From the NCBI RefSeq assembly GCF_024341905.1, contig NZ_BQXY01000017.1, positions 1-38,406 on the forward strand: 38,406 nt of DNA, read 5' to 3'. This document shows, piece after piece, positions 30,990-38,406 of the stretch. The notes beneath the pieces are model-generated. The model was not told where the DNA came from. It did no database searches and worked only from the letters and a program-made list of their open reading frames with translations. How positions within the stretch are numbered: position 1 is the first letter of the stretch; each line of letters begins with the position of its first letter. A program made the translations under genes and the position numbers. This stretch comes from Clostridium folliculivorans. GTDB lineage: Bacteria > Bacillota > Clostridia > Clostridiales > Clostridiaceae.

Positions 30990-33221
30990 ATGAAAAATCT
31001 ATCAGAATTGTGTGATATAGCGCTTAGTGCTATTAATGGGGATAAAGATGTATATTCAAATAAGAAACTTATAGATTCACTAGAACATATAATAAGAGAA
31101 AATATGAGTTATAATGATATGATAAATTCTGCAATACAGGTTTGCTTGGAACTTACAACTGAAGAAGAACCAAAGTGGCTTAATGGAGCAGCTAAATTAT
31201 ATATAGTAAGACTATATGATGATGTAAGAGCTAATAGAGGAATTGATAAAGAAGCAGACCCTTATAAAAACTTTTATGATTTTGTTTCTGAACTTACTGA
31301 AAAAGGGCTTTATGGGAAATATATTTTGGAAAACTATTCAAGAGAAAATATAGACGAATTAGAAAAATATATGGATCCAAAGAGGGACCTTTTATTTACA
31401 TACAGTGGTATAAGCTTGCTTGCTAAAAGATATTTAATTCAAGATTTCAATAGGAAGCCACTTGAATTGCCACAGCAAATGTTTATGGGAATAGCTATGC
31501 ATTTAGCGATACCAGAAAAAGATGATAAAAGGGTTTATTGGGCTAAAAGATTTTATGATGTACTTAGTTCATTAAAAGCAACAATGGCTACTCCAACAAT
31601 GTCAAATGCTAGGAAACCATTTTATCAATTAAGTTCTTGTTTTATAGATACAGTAGAGGATAGTTTGAAAGGTATATATAAATCCCTAGATAATTTTGCA
31701 GAGGTATCAAAATTTGGTGGAGGAATGGGTATATACTTTGGTAAGGTAAGAGCTTTAGGATCATCAATAAGAGGGTTTAAAGGTGCTTCAGGAGGGGTTA
31801 TACCTTGGGTGAAGCTTTATAATGATACAGCCATAGCTGTTGATCAACTTGGAGTTAGAAATGGAAGTGTGTCTATTTGGTTAGATGCATGGCATAGAGA
31901 TTTACCTGAATTTCTACAACTAAAGACTAATAATGGAGATGACAGAAAAAAAGCTCATGATGTGTTTCCTGGGATATGCTACCCAAATTTATTTTGGAAG
32001 TTAGCAGAGGAAAAGATAGATAGCAATTGGTATTTGATGTGTCCACATGAAATAAGAACAGTTAAAGGGTATTCTCTAGAAGATTTCTATGGAGAGGCGT
32101 GGGAAGAGAGATATTGGGATTGCGTTAACGATGAAAGAATTGAAAAGAAAGTAATGTGTATAAAGGATATTGTCAGACTTATAATAAAGAGTGCAGCAGA
32201 AACAGGAACACCATTTGCATTTTATAGAGATGCTGCTAATACGATGAATCCTAATAAGCATAAAGGTATGATATATTCATCTAACCTTTGTACTGAGATA
32301 ATGCAAAACATGAGTGCTATGGATATCCTTCAGGAAGAAATAATTGATGATAATGGAGATAAAATAGTAATTGAGAGAACTAAGGCTGGAGATTTTGTTG
32401 TATGTAATTTATCTTCAGTAGTTTTAGGAAATGTTGATGTAACAAACGATGAAGAATTGGAATATATAGTGGAAACTCAAATAAGAGCTATGGATAATGT
32501 TATTGATCTAAATTACTATTCAGTTCCTTTTGCTGAGATTACAAACAAAAAATATAGAGCTATAGGACTCGGAACAAGCGGTTATCATCATATGCTTGCT
32601 AACAATAAGGTATCATGGACTAGTGATTATCATATAAAATTTGCAGATAAAGTATATGAAAAGATAAATTACTATGCTATAAAGGCTTCTATGAATATAT
32701 CCAAAGAAAAAGGAACATATCCACATTTTGAAGGTTCTGATTGGGAAACTGGTGACTACTTTAAAATTAGAAATTATGAATCACAAGAATGGTGGGAATT
32801 GTCAGAGGATATCAAGAAGTATGGCATGAGAAATGGATATTTATTAGCCGTAGCGCCAAATGGATCTACAGCAACTATTGCAGGAACATCAGAGGGAATA
32901 GATCCTGTTATGTCTAGATTTTGGATGGAAGAGAAAAAGGGTAGCATAACTCCAAAGATAGCACCAAATCTTTCAGAAGATAACTATTGGTACTATAATT
33001 CAGCATATAATATAGATCAGGCATGGTGTGTTAAGCTTAATGGAGTAAGACAAAGACATATTGATCAAGGCCAGTCTTTTAATCTTTATATAACAACTAA
33101 TTACACAATGAGACAGATAATGAATCTTTATATAGAAGCTTGTAAATCAGGTGTGAAGAGTATTTATTATGTTAGATCAAAATCATTGACGGTAAGTGAT
33201 TGTGAAAGTTGTTCGGCTTAA
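30990..33221 (+). CDS. nrdA: Class I ribonucleotide reductase, large (alpha) subunit
   Basis: The 743-residue enzyme reduces ribonucleotides to deoxyribonucleotides with NrdB. Active-site residues are all visible: Cys217 (LSSCF) and Cys472 (VCNLSS) as the redox pair, Asn432, Cys434 and Glu436 (SNLCTEI), and Tyr726/Tyr727 for radical transfer. The C-terminal CESC (738 and 741) passes electrons from thioredoxin. The N-terminus lacks the V-x-K-R-D-G motif of an ATP-cone. GGAGGAG precedes the ATG; nrdB follows after 113 bases. Confidence 0.95.
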   Translation: MKNLSELCDIALSAINGDKDVYSNKKLIDSLEHIIRENMSYNDMINSAIQVCLELTTEEEPKWLNGAAKLYIVRLYDDVRANRGIDKEADPYKNFYDFVSELTEKGLYGKYILENYSRENIDELEKYMDPKRDLLFTYSGISLLAKRYLIQDFNRKPLELPQQMFMGIAMHLAIPEKDDKRVYWAKRFYDVLSSLKATMATPTMSNARKPFYQLSSCFIDTVEDSLKGIYKSLDNFAEVSKFGGGMGIYFGKVRALGSSIRGFKGASGGVIPWVKLYNDTAIAVDQLGVRNGSVSIWLDAWHRDLPEFLQLKTNNGDDRKKAHDVFPGICYPNLFWKLAEEKIDSNWYLMCPHEIRTVKGYSLEDFYGEAWEERYWDCVNDERIEKKVMCIKDIVRLIIKSAAETGTPFAFYRDAANTMNPNKHKGMIYSSNLCTEIMQNMSAMDILQEEIIDDNGDKIVIERTKAGDFVVCNLSSVVLGNVDVTNDEELEYIVETQIRAMDNVIDLNYYSVPFAEITNKKYRAIGLGTSGYHHMLANNKVSWTSDYHIKFADKVYEKINYYAIKASMNISKEKGTYPHFEGSDWETGDYFKIRNYESQEWWELSEDIKKYGMRNGYLLAVAPNGSTATIAGTSEGIDPVMSRFWMEEKKGSITPKIAPNLSEDNYWYYNSAYNIDQAWCVKLNGVRQRHIDQGQSFNLYITTNYTMRQIMNLYIEACKSGVKSIYYVRSKSLTVSDCESCSA

Positions 33222-33334
33222 AGATAAATAGTTTTTTTCAATAATTATAGTTAAAATAAAAACTTAATTTATATAGATTATTATTGAAAGAGCTTTAATT
33301 AGAAAATACAGATGTAATAGGGAGGAAATTATAT

Positions 33335-34369
33335 ATGGCTATCAATAAGAAACCTCTATTTAATGAAAATGGAGATACTGAAATCTCAAAGAAGAGAATG
33401 GTAAATGGAAATACAACAAATCTTAATGATTTTAATAATATGAAATATACTTGGGTATCTGATTGGTATAGGCAGGCTATGAATAACTTTTGGATACCAG
33501 AAGAAATTAACTTAGCTCAGGACCTAAAAGATTATCCAAAGCTAACTGGTGACGAAAGAGTAGCATATGATAAGATATTATCATTTTTAATATTTCTTGA
33601 CTCAATACAGACAGCTAACCTTGGAAATATAAATAACTATATAACAGCAAGTGAAGTGAATTTATGTTTAACTATCCAAGCATTTCAAGAAGCAGTACAC
33701 TCACAAAGTTATAGTTACATGTTAGACACAATATGTCCACCTGAAAAGAGAAATGAGATATTATTCCAATGGAAAGACGATAAGATACTTCTTGAACGTA
33801 ATAAGTTCATAGGTGATTTGTACAATAATTTTGTTGAAAATCCAACTGAAGAAACTTTCTTAAAAACTATTATGGCGAACTATATCTTAGAAGGGATTTA
33901 CTTTTATTCTGGATTTATGTTTTTCTATAACTTAGAGAGAAATGGCAAAATGCCAGGATCTGCACAAGAAATACGATACATCAATAGAGATGAAAATACC
34001 CATCTTTGGCTATTTAGAAATATAATAAGAGAACTACAAAGAGAAGAGCCGCAGATGTTCACTGAAGAGTTAGTTGAAGAACTAAGAGAAATGGTTAGAA
34101 CAGGTGTTGAAAATGAGATAGCTTGGGGACATTATGTAATAGCTGATGGTATACAAGGATTAAATAAAAAGATGATACATGACTATATTAAGTACTTAGG
34201 CAATATAAGACTTAATGACATAGGATTTAAGCCTTTATATGAAGGATATGATAAGAATCCATCTACATGGGTAGATATATATGCTGATGCTAATTCAGTT
34301 AAGACTGATTTCTTCGAAGCAAAATCAACAGCTTATGCTAAAGCAGGTGCTTTAGTTGATGATTTGTAG
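33335..34369 (+). CDS. nrdB: Class I ribonucleotide reductase, small (beta) subunit
   Basis: The 344-residue protein carries the dimetal-tyrosyl radical cofactor. Expected ligands are all present: Asp89 (FLDSIQ), Glu119 and His122 (EAVH), Glu186 (ILEGIYF), Glu220 and His223 (RDENTH). The radical tyrosine Tyr126 lies four residues after His122 as in E. coli. The enzyme therefore needs oxygen or a flavodoxin partner for activation, notable in an anaerobe-like genome. GGGAGGAAA precedes the ATG. Confidence 0.95.
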   Translation: MAINKKPLFNENGDTEISKKRMVNGNTTNLNDFNNMKYTWVSDWYRQAMNNFWIPEEINLAQDLKDYPKLTGDERVAYDKILSFLIFLDSIQTANLGNINNYITASEVNLCLTIQAFQEAVHSQSYSYMLDTICPPEKRNEILFQWKDDKILLERNKFIGDLYNNFVENPTEETFLKTIMANYILEGIYFYSGFMFFYNLERNGKMPGSAQEIRYINRDENTHLWLFRNIIRELQREEPQMFTEELVEELREMVRTGVENEIAWGHYVIADGIQGLNKKMIHDYIKYLGNIRLNDIGFKPLYEGYDKNPSTWVDIYADANSVKTDFFEAKSTAYAKAGALVDDL

Positions 34370-34413
34370 AAGTATTAATTTCTAGATTAGATATAGCTAT
34401 TATTAATAAAAGT

Positions 34414-34450
34414 AAAAGACAAAGGTGTTATCCAATCCTTTGTCTTTTTA
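34414..34450 (+). terminator. Rho-independent terminator after nrdB
   Basis: A perfect 12-bp stem (AAAAGACAAAGG at 34414-34425 with 34437-34448) has an 11-base loop and a T tail. Confidence 0.9.
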
Positions 34451-34473
34451 TTTATTGATATGTTTAAAGATAT

Positions 34474-34677
34474 TATAGAAATTAAGTTGTTATGCAGGAG
34501 ATGCTATATGAGCGAGCTATTAGAATTAAATGATTTTTTCAGATGGAATGGCGTTAATAAACTGTACTGTCCGAACGTAGTGAGTTTACAGTTTTAGCCA
34601 TGGAATATGAAAAAATCATATTAATTCTTTGCGTAAGCTCATTAAAGCATCGGATGAATAGCAACTTAATTTCTATA
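34474..34677. repeat. 204-base imperfect palindrome (MITE-like or structured RNA)
   Basis: The 19-base end arms (34474-34492 and 34659-34677) match with one G-T pair. Further paired blocks follow inward: 34500-34505/34646-34651, 34508-34513/34637-34642, 34522-34529/34621-34628, 34531-34541/34608-34618, 34548-34552/34597-34601 and 34559-34566/34587-34594. That is about 63 bp, with symmetric 7x7, 8x8 and 6x6 internal loops and a 20-base tip. TA occurs at both outer ends, as in elements that target TA. A 29-codon frame with AGGAG (34508-34597) lies in one arm. No transposase is present. Confidence 0.75.
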
Positions 34678-34719
34678 TGGTACTTTAACAGTGCTTATAT
34701 TATAAATAGCGTAAAGCAT

Positions 34720-36135
34720 TTATGAAACATCACGTATGGTGTCCTTTAGTTCTGATGGTTTAATTAATTGAGATGGATTAAGCATTGTATCTATATCTTC
34801 ATTGGAATAAATGTCTTCACTATATAGAATTTCTCTAATTGATTTGTCTTCTCTTAATGCTTTTTTAGCAAGTTCACAAGCTTTGTCATAGCCAATAAAT
34901 GGAACTAAGGAAGTTACTAAAGCAGTTGATTTTTCGAGGTTCTCTATACATTTTTTTTCGTTAACTAAAATATCATCTATACATTTTTCTCTAAATAATA
35001 TAGCAGCTTTTTCTAGAAGTTCTAAAGATTCTAGCATACTTTCAGCGATTAGTGGAATAAATGCATTTAGTTCTAACTGACCAGAGGATGCAGCCATTGT
35101 TATCGCAGTATCATTAGCAATTACTCTCATAGATATTTGTCCTACCATCTCTGGAATTACAGGATTTACTTTGCCAGGCATTATTGATGATCCTGCTTGG
35201 CGAGCTGGAAGTATGATTTCCCCAAAGCCACCTCTTGGTCCTGAATTTAAAATTCTAAGATCATTAGATATTTTAATTAGGCTCGATGCAAAAATCTTCA
35301 AAGCACTGGATACCTCAACGAAGACATCAGCATTTTGTGTACCATCTATGGAACATTCACATCTGCTTACATTAAGCTTAGTAAGTGACCTTAAGGTATC
35401 TGATATTATAAAAATATATCTATCACTTGAGTTTATGCCAGTACCTATAGCCGTTCCACCTATATTTATATTTTTTAGATTTTCTTCAGTTTTACGGATT
35501 CTATATAAATCTCTTTCTAAGGCTTTAGCATATGCTCCAAATCCTTGTCCAACAGTCATCGGTACTGCATCCATTAGTTGAGTTCTACCAAGACGAAAGA
35601 TTTGAGAAAACTGATCTTCTTTTAATTCTAATGCTTCTTTAAGCTTATTTATTTCATTTGCTAGTTTTTGAACCTTTTTTATAGTAGTTATTTTTAGAGC
35701 TGTAGGACAGACATCATTGGTAGACTGGGACATATTTACATCGTTTAGTGGATGAATTATAGTATAATCACCTTTTTTACCACCAATAATTTCTATAGCT
35801 CTATTAGCAATTACTTCATTAACATTCATATTTACTGAAGTACCGGCACCGCCTTGAAATGCACTTATTTTGAACTGATCATCAAAAATCCCCTCAATGA
35901 TCTCTTCACTTGCCTTTATTATAGCATTTGCCTTTTGTTCACTTAATTTACCAAGTTTCATATTTGTTATAGCAGCAGCTTTCTTTACTAAGGCTATCTC
36001 TTTTACAAAATCTATATTTACAGGTTTGCTGTATAAGTCAAAGTTTTCTAATGCACGAACAGTATTTATCCCATAGTATTTGGAATTATCGATCTCTTTT
36101 GAGCCAATTAAGTCTTTTTCTATTCTATATTCCAT
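34720..36135 (-). CDS. aspA: Aspartate ammonia-lyase (aspartase)
   Basis: The 471-residue protein belongs to the aspartase/fumarase superfamily and splits aspartate into fumarate and ammonia. The start EYRIEKDLIGSKEI and YYGINTVRALENF is aspartase-like. The signature GSSIMPGKVNPVIPE holds the catalytic serine loop near residues 315-330, and STNDVCPTA binds substrate. A class II fumarase is the main alternative, but its usual details differ. The ATG at 36135 follows GAGGT; an in-frame ATG at 36192 adds 19 residues foreign to the family. Confidence 0.88.
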   Translation of the reverse strand: MEYRIEKDLIGSKEIDNSKYYGINTVRALENFDLYSKPVNIDFVKEIALVKKAAAITNMKLGKLSEQKANAIIKASEEIIEGIFDDQFKISAFQGGAGTSVNMNVNEVIANRAIEIIGGKKGDYTIIHPLNDVNMSQSTNDVCPTALKITTIKKVQKLANEINKLKEALELKEDQFSQIFRLGRTQLMDAVPMTVGQGFGAYAKALERDLYRIRKTEENLKNINIGGTAIGTGINSSDRYIFIISDTLRSLTKLNVSRCECSIDGTQNADVFVEVSSALKIFASSLIKISNDLRILNSGPRGGFGEIILPARQAGSSIMPGKVNPVIPEMVGQISMRVIANDTAITMAASSGQLELNAFIPLIAESMLESLELLEKAAILFREKCIDDILVNEKKCIENLEKSTALVTSLVPFIGYDKACELAKKALREDKSIREILYSEDIYSNEDIDTMLNPSQLIKPSELKDTIRDVS

Positions 36136-36252
36136 AATATTAACCTCGCTATAAATTTTTTCTTTAATCAAATAAGATAATATATAATGCATAATTAATA
36201 TCTATTAAAACCTTTGGCCAAAGATTTATTTAGGTTACAATTTCTAAAGAAT

Positions 36253-36290
36253 AAAAAAAGGTGCTTTCGCCTATTAGCGAAAACACCTTT
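36253..36290 (-). terminator. Minus-strand terminator upstream of aspA
   Basis: Arms 36257-36270 and 36277-36290 (AAAGGTG-C-TTTCGC with GCGAAA-A-CACCTTT) enclose CTATTA. On the minus strand the hairpin is followed by seven U. It would stop transcription coming from the glycosyltransferase gene before aspA. Confidence 0.8.
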
Positions 36291-36543
36291 GTTCTACATG
36301 AATTATAATATTCTTACATCCATATATTTGTCAATGCATTTTGTAGCTAATGAAAATACATATAGTATTTTCAATACGATTTCATTGATAAATATATAAA
36401 ATATAATACGAAAAAAATAATATATGATATCTATAGCTGTAAAAAAATGTAATACTAATATTTTTAAATATAATTATATAAAAATGAGTATCTTATATAA
36501 ATATAGTTAATAGAATTCATGCTTATAAGGTTTGAGTCGAGCT
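36291..36543. other. AT-rich spacer, nothing recognised
   Basis: About 250 bases between the glycosyltransferase stop and the terminator. There is no frame with a ribosome-binding site and no clear repeat. It may be the 3' UTR of the glycosyltransferase transcript. Confidence 0.4.
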
Positions 36544-37641
36544 TTAATTATCATTGCTTTTCTTTAACCCTATAGATTCAAAGTACTGTCTATTATAAAT
36601 AACTCGATGATCATTAGGAGAGTAATTATAAGCTGCTTCGTTATGATCAAAAGCTTTTTTATGGTCGCCAAGTCTATCATAGCAAACACAAAGCTGTAGG
36701 TGAGGCAACCAAGTCCAAGAGGCTTCATTGAAAAAACCTAAGCTATTACTTGGCTTCTTTAGTTTGGTAGCTAATTCATACCAAAATATCGCTTGTTCTA
36801 GTTTATTCTCACATAAGTATGAGAAGCCAATTCTACAGCAAGCTTCAGCTCTAGGTAAATCATACTGGAAACTTCTGAAGGCGTATTGACGAGCTTTTTC
36901 GAAATTACCTTCGCCTTGATAATAATCTGTAATGTTTGAACAAACTCTTATATTATCTTCATACCAACCGAAGCCATCATCTAAGAATTTGTTATAGTTG
37001 AATAAAGCTTCTTCGAACTCACTATGATCATAAAGTTCATGTGCATAATATAATAAATCTCTCGGTGTGAACTCTATTCCTTCTTTTAGTTTGGATCTGA
37101 AAATTTCGAGGTTCCTATTAGGAGTGGATTTTATTTTTTGATGTGTTACGCTTATATCACTGTTAATTATATTTCCGTATACTTCTAAGTATTCGTGAAT
37201 GAAGCCTTTCCACACAAAGCTCTTTGTTCTTTTAACAAGTCTATTACGTCTGTAAGATGATGCAGCATTGCCGTATTCATCGATTCCTATATTATATTTC
37301 ATCGTAACTGAATCAACATTTAGGTCTAAGTTGGTTTTTAATTTCTTAAATTTTTCAATATCTTCTGGCAAAAACACATCGTCAGCATCTAGCCAAAGTA
37401 TATAGTCTTTATTTGCTTTACTAAAAGCATAATTTCTTGCTGCTGAAAAGTCGTCAATCCATTTAAAATCATAAATAGTACTGTTATATTTTTTAACTAT
37501 ATCCTTTGTGCTATCAGTAGAACCTGTATCAACAATTATTATTTCGTCAACTATATCTTTTATGCAATCTAAGCATCTGCCTATAGTAAGTTCCTCATCT
37601 TTAACTATTATACACAAACTAATACTTATATTGTTAACCAA
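36544..37641 (-). CDS. Family 2 glycosyltransferase with C-terminal TPR-like region
   Basis: The 365-residue protein has a GT-A domain at about residues 1-200, with SLCIIVKDEE, IIIVDTGSTDST and the metal-binding Asp-x-Asp at 85-87 (LWLDADD). The second half has repeated helices with TPR-like spacing (LYDHSEFEEALFNYNKFL, ENKLEQAIFWYELA, GDHKKAFDHNEAAY). No membrane segment is seen, so it is probably cytosolic. Start is TTG, 8 bases after GGAG. The adjacent collagen-like gene, same strand, suggests it glycosylates that protein, as with spore-surface collagens. Confidence 0.85.
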   Translation of the reverse strand: MVNNISISLCIIVKDEELTIGRCLDCIKDIVDEIIIVDTGSTDSTKDIVKKYNSTIYDFKWIDDFSAARNYAFSKANKDYILWLDADDVFLPEDIEKFKKLKTNLDLNVDSVTMKYNIGIDEYGNAASSYRRNRLVKRTKSFVWKGFIHEYLEVYGNIINSDISVTHQKIKSTPNRNLEIFRSKLKEGIEFTPRDLLYYAHELYDHSEFEEALFNYNKFLDDGFGWYEDNIRVCSNITDYYQGEGNFEKARQYAFRSFQYDLPRAEACCRIGFSYLCENKLEQAIFWYELATKLKKPSNSLGFFNEASWTWLPHLQLCVCYDRLGDHKKAFDHNEAAYNYSPNDHRVIYNRQYFESIGLKKSNDN

Positions 37642-37713
37642 AGAATCAACTCCATTTCATAATATTAGTATTTTTATAGTTAAGAATAAAAAATAGATAC
37701 TAAAAATCTTTAA

Positions 37714-37741
37714 TATAGTATGTATAGGAAGATTGTTTTGT
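37714..37741 (-). promoter_or_regulatory. Possible mother-cell (SigK/SigE-like) promoter of the glycosyltransferase
   Basis: On the minus strand, CATACTATA (37722-37714) fits the SigK -10 pattern CATA-N3-TA. An AC (37741-37740) lies 17 bases upstream, where SigK promoters have AC. It is about 75 bases before the start codon. The motif is short, so chance is possible. Confidence 0.3.
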
Positions 37742-37880
37742 TCATATCAATTGTTGATCGATTAAGATATTTAGGACGAATTTTAAAAGTGATTTCAAAT
37801 TTAATAAAGTAACAAATGAGCTAACAGATATTTTCTAAATTTATAAAGAAGTAAGGCATGAAGAAGTTGTACTCATATAA

Positions 37881-37919
37881 GTGTATCCTAAAATGATGAT
37901 GGATCATTTTAGGATACAC
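37881..37919 (-). terminator. Perfect hairpin downstream of the collagen-like gene
   Basis: A 17-bp perfect stem (37881-37897 with 37903-37919) and a 5-base loop lie 18 bases after the stop codon of the minus-strand gene. No clear U-run follows on either strand, so it is either an unusual terminator or an mRNA-stabilising end. Confidence 0.5.
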
Positions 37920-37937
37920 AGAGGTAAATCAAAAATA

Positions 37938-38406
37938 CTATCTTAATCTTATTATAGAAATAGAAGCACCAGCACCACCGGTAGTTAAATTAGCTATGGA
38001 TAACGATCCTAATAATTGAAGTGTAATAGTAGAATTAGGTGTTAAGTCAACAATTATAGAATTATTAAATGATGATACTGATAGAACAGGAGCAACAATG
38101 GAAGCTGTATTTGGTAATCCATTTATTAATAATCTAGAACTAACTGTTAAAGTAGCAGTCAAATTAATCTGATACGTTATAAAGTAGGTTCCTGCATTTG
38201 AAACTGTGAACGTTGTATTAGTTTCATCTATGCTTATTCCTGGACCAATATTTTGGTTACTTGGTAATGAAATTGAGGTGCCACCAAGTATAACAGATAT
38301 TGTTGAACCAGTAGTATTGGACGCAAAAGCTGAATTCACTGTCAATGTAGCACCAGTAGCGCCAGTTAAGCCGGTAGGTCCAGTTGAGCCAGTAGGACCA
38401 GTGACT
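37938..38406 (-). CDS. Collagen-like surface protein, C-terminal part (BclA-type, partial)
   Basis: The frame is open to the window end. Its first visible residues are Gly-x-Thr triplets: GPT, GST, GPT, GLT, GAT, GAT. They form the end of a collagen-like region. The rest (about 135 residues) is rich in Thr, Ser, Ile and Leu with beta-strand character (TVSNAGTYFITYQINLTA, SSRLLINGLP, TLQLLGSLSIANLTTGG). This suits the compact C-terminal domain of exosporium collagens such as BclA. An ATG at 38345 lies inside the domain and is not the start. The N-terminus is outside the window. Confidence 0.85.
   Translation of the reverse strand, partial: VTGPTGSTGPTGLTGATGATLTVNSAFASNTTGSTISVILGGTSISLPSNQNIGPGISIDETNTTFTVSNAGTYFITYQINLTATLTVSSRLLINGLPNTASIVAPVLSVSSFNNSIIVDLTPNSTITLQLLGSLSIANLTTGGAGASISIIRLR

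Noticed and set aside
34474..34677. Integron attC site as an explanation for the long palindrome
   Set aside because: The end sequences do not fit the GTTRRRY/RYYYAAC core sites, and no integrase or cassette array is near.
35171..35581. 136-codon plus-strand frame inside aspA
   Set aside because: Antisense shadow of a clearly conserved enzyme gene.
38287..38345. ATG at 38345 as the true start of the last gene
   Set aside because: The same frame stays open to the window end and encodes collagen-like Gly-x-Thr triplets upstream of that ATG, so the gene continues beyond the window.

Overview
The window reads as the chromosome of a low-GC, spore-forming Clostridium-type Firmicute. The reasons are strongly AT-rich intergenic DNA and codon use, near-universal AGGAGG ribosome-binding sites, the Firmicute order of ribosomal-protein genes, rpsD lying inside the alpha operon, ecfA1-ecfA2-ecfT-truA-rplM-rpsI in a row, a CwlD-type spore-cortex amidase after rpsI, and a collagen-like (BclA-type) surface protein with a glycosyltransferase beside it. 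I cannot name the species.

Layout. 1-123 is the 3' end of tuf. 124-924 has no convincing gene: it holds an unidentified structured element with a strong terminator, then the promoter and long leader of the S10 operon. 925-12915 is the uninterrupted S10-spc block: rpsJ, rplC, D, W, B, rpsS, rplV, rpsC, rplP, rpmC, rpsQ, rplN, X, E, rpsN, rpsH, rplF, R, rpsE, rpmD, rplO, secY, adk and map. 13003-16818 continues with a KOW protein, infA, rpmJ and the alpha operon (rpsM, rpsK, rpsD, rpoA, rplQ), which has its own promoter and a terminator-like leader hairpin. 17016-21295 carries the energy-coupling-factor module, truA, and rplM-rpsI behind a consensus promoter. Together these genes supply the ribosome, the RNA polymerase alpha subunit, protein export (SecY), N-terminal methionine removal, adenylate balance and vitamin uptake.

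After rpsI the window becomes a mosaic of short units on both strands: cwlD; a DUF3048/YerB-like membrane protein; a two-subunit iron-sulfur fumarase; a YitT membrane protein; a possible 52-residue membrane peptide; galE; an ABC exporter pair; an ArsC/Spx-like protein; nrdA-nrdB (class I ribonucleotide reductase) behind tandem NrdR-type boxes; a 204-base imperfect palindrome; aspartase; a glycosyltransferase with a repeat-like C-terminal half; and the C-terminal part of a collagen-like protein cut by the window end. Aspartase and fumarase meet at fumarate. The glycosyltransferase probably decorates the collagen-like protein.

The most unusual structures are the long palindrome at 34474-34677, the structured RNA candidate between tuf and the S10 operon, the alpha-operon leader hairpin and the NrdR-box array. 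No transposase, CRISPR array, tRNA or rRNA gene was seen.
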